Assembly: GCA_964437595.1 (NCBI GenBank)
Contig: CAYTHO010000001.1
Span: forward strand, 62,001-126,000
DNA: 64,000 nucleotides
From: DSYU01 sp964437595
GTDB lineage: Bacteria > Chloroflexota > Anaerolineae > Anaerolineales > Anaerolineaceae
Direction of reading: 5' to 3'
The notes beneath the pieces are model-generated. The model was not told the DNA's origin. It ran no database searches and saw nothing but the letters and a program-made list of their open reading frames with translations. Shown in pieces: positions 52,533-59,417 of this stretch (its first letter is position 1; each line of letters opens with the position of its first letter). The translations under genes and the position numbers were made by a program.

Positions 52533-52994
52533 TTATTTCTTATTCTTAAGCTTGATTCGCACTCCAATCCCATCGCCTATGGCATACGGACCATCCAGGC
52601 CAATCGATTGACCCGTAAGCGCGCGCCACTCAGCCGTCTTGGTTTTCGGGTGCAGCGTAACCTCGAAATCTGCCTGACCATCATCGTCGTAATCAATCTC
52701 TTCCGTAATTGTCTCTGGCAGCGAGCCCGTTTTGCTCCAGACAACCTGAACAAAACCTTCACGCCGCTGACCAATCATGGCCTCGAATACCGGCTGGTAG
52801 ATGTGCGTTGCATACCTTCCGTGGGAGATCGTTCGGGCTACCTTGCCGCCTGTGATCCAGGGTGATATTTCGACTCCCGTTACCTGAACCAGCCCGGTCG
52901 CTAATGGTTCCATGCCCATCAGGGTCACAAACACCACGGGAACCATCAGTACAGCGAGCAAATACCCCAAGAAAGATTTCAGCTTGTTCATCAT
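52533..52994 (-). CDS. Exported or membrane-anchored protein with EF-hand-like loop
   Basis: 153 residues. One N-terminal hydrophobic segment (FLGYLLAVLMVPVVFVTLMGM) as signal anchor, then an extracytoplasmic domain. IDYDDDGQADFEV matches the Asp-rich D-x-D-x-D-G-x-x-D calcium loop seen in EF-hand/thrombospondin-type repeats. The rest (KVARTISHGRYATHIYQPVFEAMIG) resembles no family I know. It is the last gene of the redox module, 43 bases after the polyferredoxin, and likely sits with it on the outer face of the membrane. ATG 52994 follows AGGAG at eight bases. Confidence 0.7.
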   Translation of the reverse strand: MMNKLKSFLGYLLAVLMVPVVFVTLMGMEPLATGLVQVTGVEISPWITGGKVARTISHGRYATHIYQPVFEAMIGQRREGFVQVVWSKTGSLPETITEEIDYDDDGQADFEVTLHPKTKTAEWRALTGQSIGLDGPYAIGDGIGVRIKLKNKK

Positions 52995-53037
52995 CGGATC
53001 ATCTCCTGTTTTTTATTTCCGGACCATCGAATACGAT

Positions 53038-54228
53038 TTACCCAACCCACTGTCCAATCGTCTTCATTACCTGGTAAAGCGCCATCGCTACGGTGCCGCC
53101 GTTGAAAGCGATCATCAGTAGGAAAGCCGGGTAGATGAACAGCGCCCGGGCCAGTGCCGGGCGGACCCCGCTGGCTGTGCCCTTGATGTGATAGCTGATG
53201 GCGTTCTTAGGGCAGGCATCCACGCATTTGCCGCATTTGGTGCAGGTCATCAGTGTCCGCCCAGTTTTCAGGCTGTTTTCGTCTAATGAATAAGTCGGGC
53301 AGGTGTTTATACACTTCTGGCATCCTGAGCATTTTTGCGGATCGATGCGCACATCGAACACATTGGCATGGTTGGTGAACGACTGGAAGGCGCCAAACGG
53401 GCAGAACAACCCGCACTGCGTGCGCCGCTTGGTCAGGAAAGGCAGTACCAGCACCAGTCCAACAAACAGCAGTACGAATATAACCGTCTGGATCAGGGTA
53501 ATGATGTCCGTAACCGCCGCATATTCGGTGACCGCTTTGAACGGGCACAGCCAGCTGCAGTACATCGGGTCAAGCGTCATGGCTGAGACCAGCACAACCA
53601 CCAGCAGCAGCGCAAAGGGGAAGAAGATCCAGCGCCTGTCGATCTTACGGATGCGCGCTTTCTTTGCAAGCCGCGAGATGCCATCATCATAGCCGCCGTA
53701 GAAGCACATCCACGAACAGTATCCGCGCCCCAGAACAATCGAAGATCCCAGCCACAGAATCACCATAAAGGCGATCCCTGCAAACCCGCTGAGCAGCGAG
53801 CCGGGGAAGATAATCGTTTTGGTGAAAACCGCGGGCAGAATAATCGATGGAATCACCAGGGGGCAGAACGGCGTGCGTCCATTAATGACGTCTTCCATCG
53901 TCAACTGGTTGCTGCCGCGCTCGCTCTGGATGAGCGCTGCGAAGGTAATGATCATCGAGAAAGCGATCAGGGTAAACAGCACCGCGCGGTAGCGGTCGGT
54001 TCGTCCGGTCCACAGCATCAAGAAGAAAGCGCTGTTGAACCCCAGCCAGGTTACCCCCACGGCTGCTGCCAGCAGCGGGTCATCGGGAATCTGCCCCTGG
54101 GTCAGCAGCATGGCAGACAGCAGCATCATCGATAGGGTAATCAGGATCGACTTAACCAGGCTCAGCTTCGCCAGGACCGGCGGCTTGAGCGCAGGTACTT
54201 TCAAAGGTGTTGCGGAAATGGCGGTCAT
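53038..54228 (-). CDS. Polyferredoxin membrane protein, CcoG/NapH/YccM-like
   Basis: 396 residues. Four to six helices carry conserved motifs CSWMCFYGGYDDGI, CSWLCPFKAVTEY and CGLFCPFGAFQSF, followed by a bacterial ferredoxin domain with two 4Fe-4S sites, CSGCQKCINTCP and CTKCGKCVDACP, and a final helix. Such proteins pass electrons between the membrane quinone pool and extracytoplasmic or copper-reducing partners (CcoG is a cupric reductase). The DsbD_2/TauE-like gene upstream overlaps it by one base (TAATG), a common neighbour in cytochrome-oxidase assembly loci. No Cu-ATPase or oxidase subunit is in this window. Confidence 0.85.
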   Translation of the reverse strand: MTAISATPLKVPALKPPVLAKLSLVKSILITLSMMLLSAMLLTQGQIPDDPLLAAAVGVTWLGFNSAFFLMLWTGRTDRYRAVLFTLIAFSMIITFAALIQSERGSNQLTMEDVINGRTPFCPLVIPSIILPAVFTKTIIFPGSLLSGFAGIAFMVILWLGSSIVLGRGYCSWMCFYGGYDDGISRLAKKARIRKIDRRWIFFPFALLLVVVLVSAMTLDPMYCSWLCPFKAVTEYAAVTDIITLIQTVIFVLLFVGLVLVLPFLTKRRTQCGLFCPFGAFQSFTNHANVFDVRIDPQKCSGCQKCINTCPTYSLDENSLKTGRTLMTCTKCGKCVDACPKNAISYHIKGTASGVRPALARALFIYPAFLLMIAFNGGTVAMALYQVMKTIGQWVG

Positions 54229-54884
54229 TATACAACTCCTTGGACAAACAGCATCATTCCAGAATAAACGTAATAGAAAGACATCATTACAGCCGCCAGC
54301 CGGCCAACGGTTTGCAGGGCCGAGGCGCTGTTAGTGGTCGAACTGCCGCGTACCAGGCCGACCAGCGGAAGGGGCAGCAGGTATACCGAAGTGCCCAGGA
54401 AAAAGGCCAGGAAGAACAACAGGCTGCCAAGCAGCGTGCCGTTCAGCGCGGCGTTGGTGAATGCCAGCAGGAAGGGCGGGCACAGGTTCATCCCGGTCAG
54501 CAGGCCGAACAGCGCGGGTAACCATGGGCGCAGCCAGGCGGTGCGACCAAACCGGGCGCGCAGCTCGCGAGGTGTAATGGCGCATGCGCTCAGGTTGAGC
54601 TTTCCTGCTCCATAGGCCAGCATCATCGCTGCCAGGAGAAAATAAACCACCGCATAAATCACGGACCGCATATTCGAATCACGCAGCACCAACCAGTTCG
54701 CCGCCCAGGCCAGCAGCCCAAACAGCAGGTAGCCCACCAGCCGCCCGGCCAGGAAGCGCGCCAGCAGCCCGCTATTTTCACTTACCCGCCGCCCCTCCCC
54801 CAGAAAGAGCGGCACCAGCACCGCGGCGCATGTTGCCAGGCAGGTTGCCCCATTTGCCAGCCCTAAGAGAAATCCGCCGATCAT
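54228..54884 (-). CDS. DsbD_2 / TauE-SafE-like membrane protein
   Basis: 218 residues with six helices. The first helix ends in NGATCLATCAAVLVPLFLGEG, with the CxxxC of the DsbD_2/cytochrome c-biogenesis transmembrane family, and later MNLCPPFLLAFTNAAL and FFLAFFLGTSVYLLPLPLVG match the same family (often annotated sulfite exporter TauE/SafE). The likely role is moving reducing power across the membrane for an extracytoplasmic partner. GGGAGGG lies before the ATG. A very stable 17-bp hairpin stands 29 bases upstream of the start. Confidence 0.82.
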   Translation of the reverse strand: MIGGFLLGLANGATCLATCAAVLVPLFLGEGRRVSENSGLLARFLAGRLVGYLLFGLLAWAANWLVLRDSNMRSVIYAVVYFLLAAMMLAYGAGKLNLSACAITPRELRARFGRTAWLRPWLPALFGLLTGMNLCPPFLLAFTNAALNGTLLGSLLFFLAFFLGTSVYLLPLPLVGLVRGSSTTNSASALQTVGRLAAVMMSFYYVYSGMMLFVQGVV

Positions 54885-54912
54885 AGCTATTCCCTCCCAT
54901 TTTTTACCGGCT

Positions 54913-54952
54913 GCCTGCGCAGCCCGGGCACGTCAGCCCGGGTTGCGCAGGC
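54913..54952. repeat. 17-bp stem-loop between two operon genes
   Basis: 54913-54929 pairs with 54936-54952 (one G-T pair, 6-base loop), GC-rich arms beginning GCCTGCGCA. It follows the stop codon of the LiaI-like gene by 22 bases; no T-tract follows on the minus strand, so it is not a simple terminator. Confidence 0.8.
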
Positions 54953-54974
54953 CCAATTGTTTACAGCAGGGCGT

Positions 54975-55502
54975 TTACTTGCGCTCTTTCCACCAGCCGA
55001 TGAGGATCCACAGGCCAATCCCCACCAGGATCAGCGGCCAGTACATGCCCATCACCTTTAGAATTTCCAGGCCCTGTTCGCCCATCAGCACCAGCCCGCC
55101 GATCAGCGCCATTGCCGAAGCTGGGATCAGCGCCCAGACCTGCGTTTCATCCGTGAACAGCTTGCTCAGCAGGGTGATGCCGAACCAGCCGATGGACATT
55201 ACCAGCAGAAAGGCTCCACCGCCATCGACCGAGCCCATGGGGGCCAGCCAATTATTCTCCATCACCACGATCCCCAACCCCGCCCCACCGATGATCCCGC
55301 CCGGGACCAGCAGGCCGGCGCTGCGCTTCAGTATGCCAGCCAGGGTAAAGCCCAGGCCGAGTACCAGCGGGAAGAGCCCCTCCAGCGATACCAGGCGGAA
55401 AACCAGCAGCCCCACGCCAATGGCGATCAGGATGATACCGGTGGTCAAATTGCCGTTGGAGGCAAGTTTCTTATCATTATGGGTCAAGTTCTGTTCAGAC
55501 AT
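54975..55502 (-). CDS. LiaI/LiaF-like or DUF5668-like small membrane protein
   Basis: 175 residues with five or six hydrophobic helices: TGIILIAIGVGLLVFRLV, LFPLVLGLGFTLAGI, and WPLILVGIGLWILIGWW near the end. The repeated GxxL-[IV]-x-G-x pattern is that of the LiaI/LiaF-transmembrane and DUF5668 families, which accompany envelope-stress two-component systems. AGGAGA precedes the ATG. It is first in the redox module, downstream of the NarL-type regulator and kinase. Confidence 0.7.
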   Translation of the reverse strand: MSEQNLTHNDKKLASNGNLTTGIILIAIGVGLLVFRLVSLEGLFPLVLGLGFTLAGILKRSAGLLVPGGIIGGAGLGIVVMENNWLAPMGSVDGGGAFLLVMSIGWFGITLLSKLFTDETQVWALIPASAMALIGGLVLMGEQGLEILKVMGMYWPLILVGIGLWILIGWWKERK

Positions 55503-55611
55503 TTCCGTTTCTCCTAAAAAAGTTGTTTATTGATCCATGAAGAGGGGAGGTTGTGTTTCTCACCTCAGCCTTTGTTGTTTTCTGATCGATATCATAGCGC
55601 GCGAAGAAACG

Positions 55612-55644
55612 GCCCGGCAGTGTATAAAGATAGAACTGCCGGGC
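55612..55644 (-). terminator. Probable terminator after the NarL-type regulator gene
   Basis: GCCCGGCAGT (55612-55621) and ACTGCCGGGC (55635-55644) form a perfect 10-bp stem, followed on the minus strand by CGTTTCTTC. It separates the two-component genes from the membrane module. Confidence 0.55.
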
Positions 55645-55651
55645 AGGGGGG

Positions 55652-55667
55652 ATAGATATGTATCTAT
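55652..55667. promoter_or_regulatory. 7-2-7 palindrome, candidate NarL-type operator
   Basis: ATAGATA-TG-TATCTAT: two perfect heptamers in inverted orientation with a 2-base centre, the spacing favoured by NarL/FixJ-family dimers. It lies between the regulator stop codon and the membrane module. Confidence 0.45.
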
Positions 55668-55680
55668 GACTTTAGAGGGA

Positions 55681-56358
55681 TTAAATGATTCCCAGTTCTT
55701 GCGCCCTCAACAGCGCCTGCGTGCGGTCGCGTACGTCCAGCTTGGCGATCAGGTTGGAGACGTGGTTTTTGACTGTCCCCTCGGTGATGACCAATTTTTC
55801 GGCAATCTCGCGGTTCGAGAGCCCCTCCGCGATACAGTGCAGCACTTCCAGTTCGCGCTCGGTTAGCGGCTCGGGTAGAGAGGCGGGCTGCTGCGCGGGC
55901 AAGGGGGCAGCAGGCTGCCCCGACAGGGGCTGCCCTGACAGCCGGGCAAACTCTGAAAGCACCTTGCGGGTAATGCTGGGCTGGATCAGCGCGCCGCCTT
56001 TCGCCACAATGCGCACGGCCTCAGCCATTTCTTCGCTGCTGATATCCTTGAGCAGGTACCCGCGCGCCCCTGCGCGCAGCCCTTCGAAAATGTAGCCTTC
56101 GTCATCAAACGTGGTCAGGATGATCACACCGATTTCAGGATGTGTGGCAGTTATCTGCCGCGTTGCGGTGACCCCATCCATTTCCGGCATGCGCACATCC
56201 ATCAACACCACTTCCGGGCGTAGCTTCTCGATCATATTCAACGCTTCTTTGCCGTTGGCCGCCTCGCCGACCACTTCCATGCCTGGCTCGGTCATCAACA
56301 ATACGCGGATGCCCTGGCGGATGAGGGTCTGGTCGTCGACCAGCAGCACGCGCGTCAT
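55681..56358 (-). CDS. NarL/FixJ-family response regulator
   Basis: 225 residues. Receiver with VDD in RVLLVDDQTLIRQG, phosphoacceptor in VVLMDVRMPEMDGV and GYLLKDI; a proline/glutamine-rich linker; then a LuxR-type HTH (PLTERELEVLHCIAEGLSNREIAEKLVITEGTVKNHVSNLIAKL). ATG 56358 overlaps the kinase stop (ATGA), fixing the start; an upstream start 50 codons earlier lies inside the kinase gene and is rejected. It is phosphorylated by the DesK-type kinase and probably regulates the redox module. A candidate binding site follows its stop codon. Confidence 0.9.
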   Translation of the reverse strand: MTRVLLVDDQTLIRQGIRVLLMTEPGMEVVGEAANGKEALNMIEKLRPEVVLMDVRMPEMDGVTATRQITATHPEIGVIILTTFDDEGYIFEGLRAGARGYLLKDISSEEMAEAVRIVAKGGALIQPSITRKVLSEFARLSGQPLSGQPAAPLPAQQPASLPEPLTERELEVLHCIAEGLSNREIAEKLVITEGTVKNHVSNLIAKLDVRDRTQALLRAQELGII

Positions 56359-57602
56359 GAGGCCTGCTCCTGCGCGGGTTCTAGCGGAAGGAAAATCTCC
56401 AGGCGGAATCCGCCGTCTTCGCGCGGGCCGCATTGCAGGCTTCCGCCAAGCAGGTTCGCGCGCTCGCGCAGCCCGGCCAGCCCAAACCCTTGGGATGAGT
56501 CCTGGCAATCGAACGAGATGGCCTGGCCATCATTTTCCACGGTCATCCGCGTCCCTTCACTGGTGCAGACCAGCCGCACGGAAACTTGCTGGGCACCGGC
56601 GGCGTGCTTTTGAACGTTGGTCAGGCTCTCCTGCGCGGTGCGGAACAGCGTCATGGCTGCCGCGGGGGTCAGGTTGGCCGGTTCGCCTTCCTGGGTAAAG
56701 CTGCTTTGCAGCCCGCTGCGCTGCCCGGTTTCTGTCACCAGGGCGGCAATGGCCTGCGGCAGGTTATGGAAATCCACCGGCGTCTCGCGCAGCGCGGCGA
56801 CGCTCTGGCGAACTTCCTTCAATGCCGCCTGTACCTCTCCGCGCGCGTTGCGCACCGATTCGGTCGCCAGATCGGGGTTGGCGCGTACCAGCTTCTGCGC
56901 CGCCTGGAGCTGGATGCTCAGCGCGGTCAGGTGATGGCCCAGCCCATCGTGCAGGTCGCGCGCCATGCGCACCCGTTCTTCGGCGATGGTTAGTTCCTTC
57001 TCTTTGGCCCGCGCCGTTACCAGTTCGGCGTTGGCCTGCTGGAGCTGTTGAAGCAGCAGGGTCATCCGCTCGCTTTGTTCGATGTAAAGCCGGAGCACCT
57101 GGCTGAGGGTGATTGTAAAGGTAATCCCAATCGAGATGCTGACGATAAACGCGGATGAATTGATTCCACGCAATTCCTCAAAACTGATACCAAGGTACGC
57201 AAGGGTCAGCAGCGCGCTGAAGCCCAGCGCGGGCAGCGGGCGCACAGATACATTGGCCCTGGCAATAATCATGAACAAGATATAGATGGAATTAAAGAAA
57301 CCACCCACAATGATGGTGTAGAAATTAAGAACCGCCGAAATAAACAACAGAGTCCATTCCCCGGCCATGGGGTTAGGAAAGCGGGTTGTTATGTCATCCC
57401 AAACGATGGTGATTACCAGCAAGAGTGCCAGCGCCAGCAAGGTGGAATTGTACTGAAAGGGTGTTGTGCGCGGCGGTTGCAGCGCGTACGAGATCAACAT
57501 AATAATGATGATGATATACGCCGCCCATTGGATCAGGTTTGTACCGCTGGGGAACAACCGCTCGCGCAGCCAGGGCCAGATGGATTTTGACGTTTCGGAC
57601 AT
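56355..57602 (-). CDS. DesK/NarX-type sensor histidine kinase (HisKA_3)
   Basis: 415 residues. Six helices (~10-170) without a large external loop, then a coiled coil (QSERMTLLLQQLQQANAEL), dimerisation and phosphoacceptor domain with MARDLHDGLGHHLTALSIQL (H-box), and HATPase_c ending GFGLAGLRERANLLGGSL. This class signals lipid, redox or envelope state. The start at ATG 57602 follows a TACAAT box by six bases with no ribosome binding site; it looks leaderless. The next gene upstream (rnhA) is divergent. Confidence 0.88.
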   Translation of the reverse strand: MSETSKSIWPWLRERLFPSGTNLIQWAAYIIIIIMLISYALQPPRTTPFQYNSTLLALALLLVITIVWDDITTRFPNPMAGEWTLLFISAVLNFYTIIVGGFFNSIYILFMIIARANVSVRPLPALGFSALLTLAYLGISFEELRGINSSAFIVSISIGITFTITLSQVLRLYIEQSERMTLLLQQLQQANAELVTARAKEKELTIAEERVRMARDLHDGLGHHLTALSIQLQAAQKLVRANPDLATESVRNARGEVQAALKEVRQSVAALRETPVDFHNLPQAIAALVTETGQRSGLQSSFTQEGEPANLTPAAAMTLFRTAQESLTNVQKHAAGAQQVSVRLVCTSEGTRMTVENDGQAISFDCQDSSQGFGLAGLRERANLLGGSLQCGPREDGGFRLEIFLPLEPAQEQAS

Positions 57603-57608
57603 GCATAA

Positions 57609-57614
57609 ATTGTA
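57609..57614 (-). promoter_or_regulatory. -10 box (TACAAT) of a leaderless transcript
   Basis: Minus-strand TACAAT ends 6 bases before ATG 57602; the -35 is poor. Confidence 0.4.
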
Positions 57615-57723
57615 GCATAGACGTCTCCTGTCTATTAGAAATGTTTCTTCTCTACATATCCAAAGTGGTGGAATGCCCGCATCTGCAGACCAATCTTGCG
57701 GCTTGATTTCAAATCCCATCTGT

Positions 57724-57729
57724 TACAAT
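57724..57729 (+). promoter_or_regulatory. -10 box (TACAAT) of the RNase HI gene
   Basis: TACAAT ends 7 bases ahead of ATG 57737, with TTGATT 15 bases upstream of it as a possible -35. No Shine-Dalgarno, so the message appears leaderless. Confidence 0.45.
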
Positions 57730-57736
57730 AAAGCTC

Positions 57737-58480
57737 ATGCCTGAAAAGAAGAAGCAGTTCTACGCCGTTATCAAAGGCCGCCGCCCGAATGTCTACACCC
57801 AATGGACAGGCAGCGGCGGGGCGGAGGAGCAGGTCAAAGGTTTTCCGGGCGCGAAGTACCGCGGGTTTGCCACTCGGGCGGAGGCGGAGTATTACCTGCG
57901 CACCGGCGGCCAGCTTCTGACTGCTCAGCCCAAGCTCATCGACGTAGATCCATCCAGTGTGCCACAACTCGCGCCTGCGCCTGCACCTGCTTACCAGCCT
58001 GATCTGGCTGCTGGCAAGGTGGTGATCTTCACCGATGGCGCCAGTACGGGCAACCCCGGCCCGGGTGGTTACGGTGTGGTGCGCATCGATGGCGAGAATC
58101 GCGAAGAACGCTCAGGCGGTTTCCGCTGCACCACCAACAACCGCATGGAGCTCCTGGCGGTTATCATGGCACTGCGCGAATTGAAATCTCACTGTGCTGT
58201 GGTGGTTTACTCTGATTCGACCTATGTGGTGAACGCCGTGGAAAAAGGCTGGGCTCGCCGCTGGCGGGCCCGCGGCTGGATGCGCAATGCTACCAGTCGC
58301 GCCGAAAACGCCGACCTATGGGCGCAGCTTCTGGATTTACTCGACCAGTATAAGGTTGAATTTCGCTGGGTGCGCGGTCACGCCGACCACCCGGAAAACG
58401 AGCGCTGTGACCGGCTGGCCGTTCAGGCCGCGCATCGCAAGAATCTGCCTCCTGACCGCGGCTTTCAGGGCACCTGCTGA
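57737..58480 (+). CDS. rnhA: Ribonuclease HI with N-terminal hybrid-binding domain
   Basis: 247 residues. Cleaves RNA in RNA-DNA hybrids. Residues 1-60 (FYAVIKGRRPNVYTQWTG, VKGFPGAKYRGFATRAEAEYYL) are the small RNase H1 hybrid-binding (viroplasmin-like) domain, and ~90-245 the catalytic domain with the acidic residues in IFTDGASTGNPGPGGYG, TTNNRMELLAV, VYSDSTYVVNAV and the late NERCDRLA, plus the RGHADHPEN loop histidine. A short proline/alanine-rich linker (PAPAPAYQP) joins them. This is the complete type I architecture. Confidence 0.93.
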   Translation: MPEKKKQFYAVIKGRRPNVYTQWTGSGGAEEQVKGFPGAKYRGFATRAEAEYYLRTGGQLLTAQPKLIDVDPSSVPQLAPAPAPAYQPDLAAGKVVIFTDGASTGNPGPGGYGVVRIDGENREERSGGFRCTTNNRMELLAVIMALRELKSHCAVVVYSDSTYVVNAVEKGWARRWRARGWMRNATSRAENADLWAQLLDLLDQYKVEFRWVRGHADHPENERCDRLAVQAAHRKNLPPDRGFQGTC

Positions 58481-58562
58481 TCTTTTACAACAAAACTCCT
58501 GTTACGCAAAACCCCGTTTTTCGCCCCGGCTCCTCTTTTTCATTTTTGGATAAAATAACAGC

Positions 58563-59387
58563 ATGGAAACCACTATATCCACGCCTAACTCTCGTTTGCT
58601 GGCGCTGCTGGAAGTGCTGGCGCTGTTCAGTATGGCGGTGTTGTTGTTTCATGGACTGCGGCGGGTGGAAAGCCTTCACGCTTGGGAAGCTCAAACGCTG
58701 AAAGTATCCTTTGTAGAATATCTGGCGGTTTTGCTCTTATGCCTGGTTTGGTTGATCCTGACGCGCCGCAGTTTTCAGAAGTACGGCCTGACGATTCATC
58801 CGCTGCGTTATCACTTGGGAATCTTTGCGGCGGCGTTCCTGCCGGTATTCCTGCTGAGTGTTGCGTTGAACTGGGTATCGTGGCGGCAGTGGCCCGGCGC
58901 CATTCTGATTTCGGTAATGGAAGTTGGCCTGCTGGCGCTGACTGCTCGCCTGCTGCGCGGCCAGCCAGAAATTGGCATGGGGGCCCTGCTGCCGCTGGTG
59001 CTGCTGCCCCTTTTACCATCTGCTGATGTGGGCGGAGCTGCGCAGAAGCTGTGGGCAAATTACCTGCTCCTTGCTCCCACGGAGGAAGCGCTTTTCCGCG
59101 GCTGCATTCAGTCGCGGCTGAACCTGGCGTTTGACGGTCCTTACAACACCTGGGGCATCCGCTGGGGCTGGGGGCTGCTGATAACTTCTATTTTGTTTGG
59201 ACTATGGCACCTTGCGCTCAACCCGGCGGCAGCCCAGGCTGGCCCGCATGCGCTTTGGACAATTTTTGCCGGGTTAATCTTTGGCATTGTGCGCGAGAAA
59301 AGCGGCAGCATCGCCGCTCCAGCCCTGCTGCACGGCGTGTTGAATTACGGCCCGCAGGCCCTGATCTATGATTTGTTTCTCAACTGA
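58563..59387 (+). CDS. CPBP-family intramembrane glutamic endopeptidase
   Basis: 274 residues with about eight helices. The three CPBP (Rce1-like) motifs are visible: the catalytic glutamate pair in APTEEALFRGCIQSRL, the FGLWHLALN histidine motif and PALLHGVLN. Enzymes of this family cleave prenylated or leader-type substrates in the membrane; bacterial relatives are often linked to bacteriocin immunity or maturation, but nothing of that kind is nearby. A TAAAAT box ends 6 bases before the ATG with no ribosome binding site. Confidence 0.85.
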   Translation: METTISTPNSRLLALLEVLALFSMAVLLFHGLRRVESLHAWEAQTLKVSFVEYLAVLLLCLVWLILTRRSFQKYGLTIHPLRYHLGIFAAAFLPVFLLSVALNWVSWRQWPGAILISVMEVGLLALTARLLRGQPEIGMGALLPLVLLPLLPSADVGGAAQKLWANYLLLAPTEEALFRGCIQSRLNLAFDGPYNTWGIRWGWGLLITSILFGLWHLALNPAAAQAGPHALWTIFAGLIFGIVREKSGSIAAPALLHGVLNYGPQALIYDLFLN

Positions 59388-59417
59388 TTGCCCCGCTTTG
59401 GCAGTCGCCAGCCAGAA

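Noticed and set aside
52529..52600. Frameshifted HTH domain downstream of the truncated receiver
   Set aside because: No LuxR-type helix pattern appears in any frame, and the convergent gene's coding region begins 4 bases on.
56359..56508. 50-codon extension of the NarL-type regulator
   Set aside because: It lies inside the kinase gene and is Arg/Pro-rich shadow sequence; ATGA overlap fixes the start.
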